Shown here: in pieces, positions 1-5,658 of the stretch | Layout of the letters: each line of letters begins with the position of its first letter | Numbering within the stretch: position 1 is the stretch's first letter | Assembly: GCA_947177605.1 (NCBI GenBank) | Contig: CAMWUX010000093.1 | Span: 1 to 5,658 of the forward strand | Direction: 5' to 3' | DNA length: 5,658 bases | Source of the DNA: an uncultured Porphyromonadaceae bacterium | GTDB taxonomy: Bacteria > Bacteroidota > Bacteroidia > Bacteroidales > Muribaculaceae | Translations under genes and position numbers: made by a program | Notes under the pieces: generated by a model | Told to the model about the DNA's origin: nothing | The model's input: the letters and a program-made list of their open reading frames with translations, nothing else | Database searches by the model: none

Positions 1-1023
1 GGTATAGTCTGCGCCGTGGCTATCAAAGTTGAAGAGCCGGAGTTTGAATCACAGACCAAGATCAAGCTCGGCTCCCGTGAGGTAGGTCCAAACGGCCCCA
101 CGGTAGCGAAATTTATCGGCGACTTCCTCAAACGCGAACTCGACAACTATCTCCACCGCAATCTCGACATAGCGGATGTGATACTTAAGAAAGTGCAGGA
201 GAGTGAGCGTGAACGCAAGGCTATGGCCGGCGTAACCAAGAAGGCGCGCGAACAGGCTAAGAAAATCTCGGTCCACAACAAGAAGCTGCTCGACTGTCGA
301 GTTCATCTCACCGATGCTCGTGCGCCGGAGGAAAAGCGTATGGCATCGTCGATATTCATCACCGAGGGCGACTCGGCGGCCGGCTCCATCACCAAGATAC
401 GCAATGTGGAGACTCAGGCTGTATTTTCCCTCCGCGGAAAGCCGAAGAATACCTACGGCAAGACCAAGAAGATGGTATATGAAAATGAGGAATTCAATCT
501 TCTGCAAGCTGCACTCAACATCGAGGAGTCGATCGACAATCTGCGCTACAACAAGGTGATCATAGCCACCGATGCCGACGTCGACGGTATGCACATCCGT
601 ATGCTCCTGCTCTGCTTCTTCCTTCAGTTTTATCCCGATCTGGTCAAGACCGGCCACGTATATATCCTCCAAACTCCTCTATTCCGCGTACGCAACAAAA
701 AGACGGCGAAGCGCTCCGGCAAGATAAAGAAAGCGGCGCCCGACGACGAGACATACTACTGCTACTCCGACGAAGAGCGCATTCGTGCCATCAACTCGCT
801 TGGCACCAATGCCGAAATCACACGATTCAAAGGTCTCGGCGAAATCTCCCCGGAGGAATTCCGCGGATTTATCGGCGAAAAGATGCGTGCCGACAGAGTA
901 TCACTTCACAAGGAGGACTGTGTGGCCGAACTGCTCCGCTTCTATATGGGGAAGAACTCGATAGAGCGCCAGAACTTCATAATCGACAACCTCGTGGTAG
1001 AGGACGACTCACAGATAGGATAA
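1..1023 (+). CDS. parE: DNA topoisomerase IV subunit B (ParE), C-terminal part, 5' end outside window
   Basis: ATPase and Toprim subunit of topoisomerase IV, the type IIA enzyme that with ParC decatenates daughter chromosomes and relaxes supercoils in the cytoplasm. The frame is open from base 1 ([13 protein letters not shown]), so the GTG at 16 is an internal valine, not a start. Visible in order: the end of the transducer domain ([11 protein letters not shown]), the Toprim motif EGDSAAGS with its metal-binding Glu at 364-366, the DADVDG acidic motif at 571-588, [10 protein letters not shown], and RFKGLGEIS at 823-849. The protein ends in a short tail with no long GyrB-type C-terminal insertion. 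The context ITKIRN and [14 protein letters not shown] fits the ParE of Bacteroidota rather than GyrB; GyrB is the main alternative. A lysine-rich segment at about 703-750 looks inserted. The stop is TAA. The GHKL ATPase domain lies upstream of the window. Confidence 0.93.
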   Translation, partial: GIVCAVAIKVEEPEFESQTKIKLGSREVGPNGPTVAKFIGDFLKRELDNYLHRNLDIADVILKKVQESERERKAMAGVTKKAREQAKKISVHNKKLLDCRVHLTDARAPEEKRMASSIFITEGDSAAGSITKIRNVETQAVFSLRGKPKNTYGKTKKMVYENEEFNLLQAALNIEESIDNLRYNKVIIATDADVDGMHIRMLLLCFFLQFYPDLVKTGHVYILQTPLFRVRNKKTAKRSGKIKKAAPDDETYYCYSDEERIRAINSLGTNAEITRFKGLGEISPEEFRGFIGEKMRADRVSLHKEDCVAELLRFYMGKNSIERQNFIIDNLVVEDDSQIG

Positions 1024-1029
1024 TACCGT

Positions 1030-1473
1030 ATGGCTACCGCAATATTCACCGGCTCATTCAATCCGTTTACTATCGGCCACCTCGACATTCTGCGCCGCGG
1101 GCTCGTAATATTCGACCGCATCGTGGTGGTCAAAGGCATCAATGTGTCGAAGCCCGGCTCCTCATCCATCGACGACCTGCGCAGGTGCCCGCCGCTGGAG
1201 CAACTCGCGTCCGACGGACGTGTGGAGATAGCCGAATGGTCGGGGCTCACCGTAGATGCAGCCCGCCACTTCGGCGCCACAGCCCTGCTGCGCGGTGCCC
1301 GTACCGCCGCCGACTTCGACTATGAGCGCTCTATGGCCGATATCAACCGGCTTCTCGCTCCCGATATAGACACCGTGATACTCCCCGCCCGCCCCGAGTT
1401 GGCAATGATAAGTTCGTCGATGGTACGCGAACTCGCTTCGTTCGGCAAAGACATCACTCCATTTATACCTTGA
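1030..1473 (+). CDS. coaD: Phosphopantetheine adenylyltransferase (CoaD)
   Basis: Cytoplasmic nucleotidyltransferase that transfers AMP from ATP to 4'-phosphopantetheine, giving dephospho-CoA, the penultimate step of coenzyme A synthesis. The 147-residue product is slightly shorter than the usual 150-165. Visible motifs: the N-terminal GSFNPFTIGH with the TxGH signature (His17), Lys41 at the position of the E. coli substrate-binding lysine, RGARTAADFDYE with Arg88 and Arg91, and ISSSMVREL at residues 127-135 contacting the nucleotide. It ends immediately after KDITPFIP, lacking the last helix of proteobacterial enzymes; this seems common in Bacteroidales. The ATG is the only sensible start because the first motif begins at residue 8. 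It lies 6 bp after parE and in the same frame. GSFNP recalls NadD, but the later motifs are those of CoaD. The segment SIDDLRRCPPLEQL replaces the usual conserved eeR-type loop and is somewhat divergent. Confidence 0.93.
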   Translation: MATAIFTGSFNPFTIGHLDILRRGLVIFDRIVVVKGINVSKPGSSSIDDLRRCPPLEQLASDGRVEIAEWSGLTVDAARHFGATALLRGARTAADFDYERSMADINRLLAPDIDTVILPARPELAMISSSMVRELASFGKDITPFIP

Positions 1474-1496
1474 CATACTAACACACAGACTACTAT
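1474..1496 (+). other. 23-bp spacer between coaD and the S41 peptidase gene
   Basis: This is the longest non-coding stretch in the window. It is A/C-rich, with no purine-rich Shine-Dalgarno motif before the ATG at 1497, no inverted repeat able to form a terminator, and no recognisable Bacteroidota -7 element (TAnnTTTG). It is best read as a plain intra-operon spacer, although a promoter inside the end of coaD cannot be excluded. Confidence 0.6.
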
Positions 1497-3092
1497 ATGA
1501 AAAGAATATACTCCCTACTTCTGGTGATACTCACTTTCGCCATCTGCGCATCGGCTCAGTCGGCCTCGATCAAGAAACTCGCCCAGACGGCTCAGATTAT
1601 CGACCGATACTACGTGGATGAAGTCAACATCGACTCCATCACCGAGCAAGCCTTGATCTCGATGCTCCGCCAGCTCGACCCGCACTCGCAATATTCCAAC
1701 GCCGAAGAGACCCGCGCCCTCAACGAGCCGCTTCAAGGCAACTTCTCCGGCGTGGGCATCCAGTTCAATATGCTCACCGATACACTCTACATAATCGAGG
1801 CTATAGCCGGAGCGCCATGCGCTCGTGCCGGCGTGCTACCCGGCGACCGCATCATCACCATCAACGACTCTGTGGTAGCCGGCGTGAAGATGGGCAACAA
1901 CGACATAATCAAGCGTCTGCGCGGCCCCAAGGGCTCGAAGGTGCGCATCGGTGTGAAGCGCGGCAATAATCCGGAGCTTATTGACTTCACCATCACCCGC
2001 GACGATATTCCGATCCATAGCATCGCCTCAGCATATATGGCTGCTCCCGAAGTTGGCTTCATCGAGGTAAGCCGCTTCGCCGAAACTACGCCCGACGAAT
2101 TTGCCGAAGCCGTAAAGAAGCTCAAGAAGAAAGGTATGAGCCATCTCATCATTGACCTCACGAGCAATGGCGGCGGCTACCTCACATCGGCCACTGATCT
2201 GGCAAGCCTCTTCCTCCCCCGTGAAAGCGTGATCGTAACCACCCGCGGCGATCAGGTACCGACCCAGCGCTACACCAATCAGCATAATCCCGACACGGAT
2301 ATCGACCGCGTGGTAGTGATGGTAGACCGCTATTCAGCCTCCGCCTCGGAGATTTTAGCCGGCGCGCTGCAAGACCACGACCGCGGCGTGATAGTAGGCC
2401 GTCGCACCTTCGGCAAGGGTCTCGTACAGCGTCCTTTCCCCTTCTCCGACGGCTCCATGATACGCCTCACCATCGCCCGCTACTACACCCCCTCGGGACG
2501 TTGCATCCAGAAGCCCTATGTAAAGGGCAACGACGAGCAGTATCATGCCGATATATACGATCGCTACGCCTCGGGTGAACTGACTTCGGCCGACAGCATA
2601 CACCTCAACACCGCCGAGCGCTTCAACACCCTTACTACCGGACGAAGCGTGTATGGCGGCGGCGGTATTCTACCCGACGTATTCGTGCCCGCCGACACCT
2701 CATCGTACTCCACGTATCTTCGCGACGTAATAGCACGCGGCGTCATCAATAAGTACACGATCGCTTATGTGGATGCCAACCGCAGCAAACTCAAAAAGCA
2801 ATACAAGACCCCCGAAGCGTATGCTGAGAAATTCCAGGTCACCGAACAGATGCTCGCCGATTTCAACAAGATGGCTGAGAGCGAAGGACTTGATTTCGAC
2901 GCCGAGGGTTTCGCCCGTTCGCACGACATTATCTGCACTAATATCAAGGCGCTGATAGGCCGCGATGTGTTTACCGAAGATACCTTCCGAATGGTATTCA
3001 ATCCCTCCGACGAAATCTTCCGCGAAGCATTGCGCATCATCACTGATCCCGCCGCATACCAGTCGCTCCTCCAAGCCCCTGCACAGAAGTGA
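1497..3092 (+). CDS. Secreted S41-family C-terminal processing peptidase with PDZ domain
   Basis: Serine protease of the tail-specific/CtpA type, which cleaves substrates near their C-termini in the periplasm. The 531-residue product starts with a signal peptide: basic MKR, a hydrophobic core at about 5-17, and a likely signal peptidase I site after ASA at residue 20. Cys17 is not in a lipobox, so it is probably not a lipoprotein. Next come a helical region with LDPHSQY, a PDZ domain at about 80-165 (GVGIQF, GVLPGDRIITIND), then the peptidase core. Aligning to E. coli Tsp by motif places the nucleophile at Ser282 (SASASEI), the general-base Lys at 307 (TFGKGLVQ) and the accessory Asp at 293. 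NGGGYL and GGGGILPDVFVP are further family blocks. A tail of about 130 residues follows, of unknown role. The physiological substrate cannot be told from sequence. Its TGA stop overlaps the ispD start, implying coupled translation. Confidence 0.93.
   Translation: MKRIYSLLLVILTFAICASAQSASIKKLAQTAQIIDRYYVDEVNIDSITEQALISMLRQLDPHSQYSNAEETRALNEPLQGNFSGVGIQFNMLTDTLYIIEAIAGAPCARAGVLPGDRIITINDSVVAGVKMGNNDIIKRLRGPKGSKVRIGVKRGNNPELIDFTITRDDIPIHSIASAYMAAPEVGFIEVSRFAETTPDEFAEAVKKLKKKGMSHLIIDLTSNGGGYLTSATDLASLFLPRESVIVTTRGDQVPTQRYTNQHNPDTDIDRVVVMVDRYSASASEILAGALQDHDRGVIVGRRTFGKGLVQRPFPFSDGSMIRLTIARYYTPSGRCIQKPYVKGNDEQYHADIYDRYASGELTSADSIHLNTAERFNTLTTGRSVYGGGGILPDVFVPADTSSYSTYLRDVIARGVINKYTIAYVDANRSKLKKQYKTPEAYAEKFQVTEQMLADFNKMAESEGLDFDAEGFARSHDIICTNIKALIGRDVFTEDTFRMVFNPSDEIFREALRIITDPAAYQSLLQAPAQK
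3089..3092 (+). promoter_or_regulatory. GTGA stop/start overlap deciding the ispD start
   Basis: The TGA of the peptidase gene (3090-3092) overlaps a GTG start (3089-3091). The next in-frame ATG is codon 37, beyond the essential AAGEGRRFGG..PKQF nucleotide-binding loop, so the GTG is the only plausible start. The arrangement suggests ribosome re-initiation and translational coupling; no Shine-Dalgarno sequence is evident. Confidence 0.75.
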
Positions 3093-3790
3093 TTCCCGAC
3101 CCTTCGCATACAGCAGTAATAATAGTCGCAGCCGGTGAGGGCCGACGCTTCGGCGGCGACCGCCCCAAGCAGTTTGTCGACATCGACGGACGCCCCATGC
3201 TGATGCTTGCCGTGGAGCGCATTCGCCAAGCTATGCCCGGAGCCAAAATCATCATCGCCCTGCATGGCGCATACTTCGATCTGTGGCATGAACTGGCGGC
3301 GGCTCATCCCGACTTCGATAGCTCCGGTATCACCCTCACGAAAGGTGGAGCCACACGTTGGGAGTCGGTGCATAATGCTCTCACAATCATTCCTGATGAT
3401 GCCGCTATTGTGATGGTTCACGATGCAGCCCGTCCGCTTGTCGACGCGGCGGTGACCGACCGATTGCTCGAAGCTGTAGGCCGTGGCGCTCGAGGCGTAG
3501 TTCCGGTTGTACCTGTGAGTGATTCACTCCGTATAGCCGGCGATGGAGGTTCGCGCGCTATCGACCGCTCCGCCTTCCGTGCCGTACAGACGCCACAAGC
3601 TTTTCCACGCACTATAATCGAGCAGGCATACCGACAGCCATACCGCGACACCTTCACCGACGATGCATCTGTGGTAGAAGCCCTCTATCCGGAATCTATC
3701 GCGATGGTTGAAGGAAGTGTAAACACAATTAAGCTCACCCATCCGGCCGATCTGGCCGCAATCCGCTATATCCTCGCCAATGAGCATTGA
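3089..3790 (+). CDS. ispD: 2-C-methyl-D-erythritol 4-phosphate cytidylyltransferase (IspD)
   Basis: Cytoplasmic enzyme of the non-mevalonate (MEP) isoprenoid pathway: it joins CTP and 2-C-methyl-D-erythritol 4-phosphate to give CDP-ME and pyrophosphate. The 233 residues match the usual length (about 225-240). Starting from GTG, the glycine-rich loop AAGEGRRFGGDRPKQF places Arg20 and Lys27 exactly where the E. coli catalytic residues lie. Further blocks are GGATRWESVHNAL, VHDAARP (Asp112, Arg115), VPVSDSLR with Ser146 where E. coli has Thr140, Arg160 before AVQTPQAF, TDDASVVE, and the C-terminal VEGSVNTIKLTHPADL with Lys215. It is therefore predicted to be active. The related ribitol-5-phosphate cytidylyltransferases (TarI) share this fold and are the main alternative, but genome context and motifs favour IspD. 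It overlaps the peptidase gene by 4 bases and recG by 11, implying co-translation. Confidence 0.92.
   Translation: MIPDPSHTAVIIVAAGEGRRFGGDRPKQFVDIDGRPMLMLAVERIRQAMPGAKIIIALHGAYFDLWHELAAAHPDFDSSGITLTKGGATRWESVHNALTIIPDDAAIVMVHDAARPLVDAAVTDRLLEAVGRGARGVVPVVPVSDSLRIAGDGGSRAIDRSAFRAVQTPQAFPRTIIEQAYRQPYRDTFTDDASVVEALYPESIAMVEGSVNTIKLTHPADLAAIRYILANEH
3780..3790 (+). promoter_or_regulatory. 11-bp ispD/recG coding overlap
   Basis: The recG ATG at 3780-3782 lies inside the last codons of ispD, whose TGA is at 3788-3790. No ribosome binding site is visible before it. The RecG N-terminal block (LKYVKGIGPRRAELL) begins about ten residues later, as expected, so this start is credible. The overlap suggests coupled translation. 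Confidence 0.65.
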
Positions 3791-5658
3791 CAGGCTGCGC
3801 GCCACGTCGCTGAAATACGTCAAGGGGATAGGCCCGAGGCGAGCCGAGCTGCTGGAAAAGGAGCTCGGCCTATCGACTGCCTACGATCTGCTTCAGCACT
3901 TCCCGTCGCACTATCTCGACCGTAGTCAGATATATTCGATCCGCGACTTCCACGGAGAGATGCCGGTGGTGCAGGTTCGCGGCCGCTTCGTCAGCTTCTC
4001 ATCAGCAGGCGAAGGAGCCAAGGAGCGCTATATCGGACTTTTCTCCGACGGCACAGGCACGATGGAAGTGGTGTGGTTTCGCCGTCTGAAATGGATTCGC
4101 GAAACTTACCGCACGCAGACCACCTACGTACTCTTCGGCCGTCCGTCGGAATTCAGCGGCCGCTGGAGCATGGTGCATCCCGAAATCGACGACCCCTCGG
4201 CCGCAATAGCCGCAATACCGCTCCGGGGAGTATATCCCCTCACCGAAAAGTTGCGCAACCGCTCCATCAACTCGCGCGCGATATATAATATGGTGTCGGC
4301 CGTAATGGAGACCTCCGATTTTGCCGACATAGCCGAAACGCTGCCGCGTGGGATCGTGAACCGTCTGGGGCTGATGTCGAAAGTCGAGGCGCTGCGCGAG
4401 GTACACAATCCGACCTCGGCCGACCGTGTGAAACGGGCACGCAACCGATTGAAATTTGAAGAGCTTTTCTTCCTACAGCTCAACATACTGCGCTACTCAA
4501 GGCGACGCGCTGCCGCACTGAGCGGCCGGCGGTTTACGAAAGTCGGCCACTTCTTCCACTCCTTCTACCAGCGCTTCCTCCCCTTCCCTCTCACCGGTGC
4601 ACAGAAACGGGTGATCAAGGAGATTCGTGCCGATATGAACACCGGACGACAGATGAATCGTCTGCTACAGGGCGATGTGGGCAGCGGCAAGACCCTCGTG
4701 GCACTTATGACAATGCTGATAGCCCTCGACAACGGATGTCAGGCCTGCCTGCTTGCGCCTACTGAAATCCTTGCCACACAGCATTTCGAGACACTTACCA
4801 AACTCGCCGCTCCGGCAGGCATCAACATCAAGCTGCTCACTGGCTCCACACCTAAGCGGGAGCGCGACATCATACACTCGCAACTTCTCGACGGCTCGCT
4901 CCACATCCTTGTAGGCACCCATGCCGTAATTGAAGATAATGTGCAGTTCGCCTCACTCGGTATGGCTGTGATCGACGAGCAGCATCGCTTCGGAGTGGCA
5001 CAGCGAGCCAAGATGTGGAGCAAAAATTCCATACCGCCGCATGTGCTCGTCATGACGGCCACCCCGATTCCGCGCACGCTTGCCATGACGCTCTACGGCG
5101 ACCTGGAAGTCTCGGTGATCGATGAACTTCCGCCCGGGCGCAAGCCGGTGCAGACTATGCTCCGCTACGAATCGCACCGTATGGACGTGTACCGGATGAT
5201 CTCTCGCCAACTGCGCGAAGGACGACAGGTCTACATCGTATATCCGCTTATCAAAGAGAACGAAAAGCTCGATCTACGCAGCCTCGAAGAGGGCTACGAA
5301 TCGATATGCGACATATACCGCGACTACCGCATAGCCTACGTACACGGAAAAATGAAGCCGGCCGAGAAGGATGCGCAGATGAATCTGTTTGCATCCGGCG
5401 AAGCGAAAATTCTCGTGGCGACCACCGTGATCGAGGTAGGTGTAAATGTGCCCAACGCCACCACTATGGTGATTGAAAATGCCGAACGGTTCGGACTCTC
5501 CCAGCTACATCAGTTGCGCGGACGTGTAGGCCGTGGTGGCGACCAGAGCTATTGTATTCTTATGTCGAAAGCCGCCATAGCGAAAGAGACCCGCGAACGC
5601 CTCCAGATTATGACCTCCACCACCGACGGCTTCGTGGTGGCAGAAGCCGATCTCAAGA
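3780..5658 (+). CDS. recG: ATP-dependent DNA helicase RecG, 3' end outside window
   Basis: Superfamily 2 double-strand DNA translocase that regresses stalled replication forks and migrates Holliday junctions. 626 codons are present with no stop; the family is usually about 690-700 residues, so roughly 70 are missing. In order: an N-terminal helical segment with a hairpin-like KGIGPRRAELL (15-25), a wedge/OB-fold domain (about 60-150, including FSDGTGTMEVVWF), the Q-motif LTGAQ (271-275), Walker A GDVGSGKT (298-305), motif Ia APTEILA (326-332), GTHAVIED (379 onward), Walker B DEQH (399-402), motif III MTATPIPRT (425 onward), SVIDELPPGR, motif V VATTVIEVGVNVPNAT, and motif VI QLRGRVGRGG (578 onward). 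The DEQH box and IDELPPGR block distinguish it from Mfd, PriA and UvrB. The window stops at TTDGFVVAEADLK, just before the expected RGPG translocation motif. No disruption is seen in the visible part. Confidence 0.95.
   Translation, partial: MSIDRLRATSLKYVKGIGPRRAELLEKELGLSTAYDLLQHFPSHYLDRSQIYSIRDFHGEMPVVQVRGRFVSFSSAGEGAKERYIGLFSDGTGTMEVVWFRRLKWIRETYRTQTTYVLFGRPSEFSGRWSMVHPEIDDPSAAIAAIPLRGVYPLTEKLRNRSINSRAIYNMVSAVMETSDFADIAETLPRGIVNRLGLMSKVEALREVHNPTSADRVKRARNRLKFEELFFLQLNILRYSRRRAAALSGRRFTKVGHFFHSFYQRFLPFPLTGAQKRVIKEIRADMNTGRQMNRLLQGDVGSGKTLVALMTMLIALDNGCQACLLAPTEILATQHFETLTKLAAPAGINIKLLTGSTPKRERDIIHSQLLDGSLHILVGTHAVIEDNVQFASLGMAVIDEQHRFGVAQRAKMWSKNSIPPHVLVMTATPIPRTLAMTLYGDLEVSVIDELPPGRKPVQTMLRYESHRMDVYRMISRQLREGRQVYIVYPLIKENEKLDLRSLEEGYESICDIYRDYRIAYVHGKMKPAEKDAQMNLFASGEAKILVATTVIEVGVNVPNATTMVIENAERFGLSQLHQLRGRVGRGGDQSYCILMSKAAIAKETRERLQIMTSTTDGFVVAEADLK

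Noticed and set aside
49..672. A 207-codon open frame on the minus strand opposite parE
   Set aside because: It lies wholly opposite intact, motif-bearing parE; its translation shows no recognisable domain and is explained by the codon bias of the sense strand.
1030..1080. Possible assignment of the second gene as NadD because of the GSFNP motif
   Set aside because: The RGxRxxxDFxYE and ISSSxVREL blocks, the Arg88/Arg91 spacing and the 147-residue length are those of CoaD.
1530..1560. Possible lipoprotein signal using Cys17 of the S41 peptidase
   Set aside because: The residues before the Cys (TFAI) do not fit a lipobox; ASA-Q at 18-21 is a better signal peptidase I site.
2652..2672. GGC-rich run in the peptidase gene as a possible simple repeat
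   Set aside because: It encodes the conserved GGGGILPD block of S41 proteases and is too short to be a repeat element.
2765..3421. A 218-codon minus-strand open frame spanning the end of the peptidase gene and the start of ispD
   Set aside because: It is antisense to two well supported genes, crosses their junction, has low-complexity Ser/Arg-rich content and no recognisable motif.
4002..4486. Overlapping open frames on both strands within the N-terminal part of recG
   Set aside because: The recG frame is open here and encodes the conserved wedge domain; the others are shadows without motifs.
1..5658. Search for a defence system, mobile element, CRISPR array, riboswitch or RNA gene
   Set aside because: Five intact or edge-truncated housekeeping genes account for nearly every base, and no non-coding stretch exceeds 23 bp.

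Overview
The window is a compact stretch of chromosomal housekeeping DNA from a member of the Bacteroidota, most likely order Bacteroidales (a Muribaculaceae- or Bacteroidaceae-like gut lineage is plausible, but genus cannot be fixed by eye). This rests on the Bacteroidota-type ParE (Toprim context ITKIRN and the block [14 protein letters not shown]), the short CoaD ending right after the FIP motif, the style of the S41 peptidase and RecG N-termini, and the absence of clear Shine-Dalgarno sequences before any start. Codons favour C and G in third position, and I see no segment of clearly foreign composition.

Layout: five genes, all on the + strand, cover almost every base. (1) The 3' part of parE (topoisomerase IV subunit B) runs in from the left edge and ends at 1023. 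(2) coaD (phosphopantetheine adenylyltransferase), 1030-1473, follows after 6 bp. (3) A secreted S41 (C-terminal processing type) PDZ peptidase, 1497-3092, follows after 23 bp. (4) ispD (MEP cytidylyltransferase) starts with GTG at 3089, sharing 4 bases with the preceding stop. (5) recG (ATP-dependent DNA helicase) starts at 3780, 11 bases inside ispD, and runs off the right edge about 70 codons before its expected end. recG is open to the window edge with no stop codon.

The spacing (6, 23, -4 and -11 bp), shared strand and lack of any visible promoter or terminator suggest one co-transcribed unit. The products do not form a single pathway: they serve chromosome decatenation, coenzyme A synthesis, periplasmic proteolysis, isoprenoid precursor synthesis, and replication-fork rescue and recombination. 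All key catalytic motifs that fall in the window are intact. There are no RNA genes, mobile elements, CRISPR arrays or notable repeats, and no non-coding stretch longer than 23 bp. I found no undescribed system; the observations below are modest sequence oddities.
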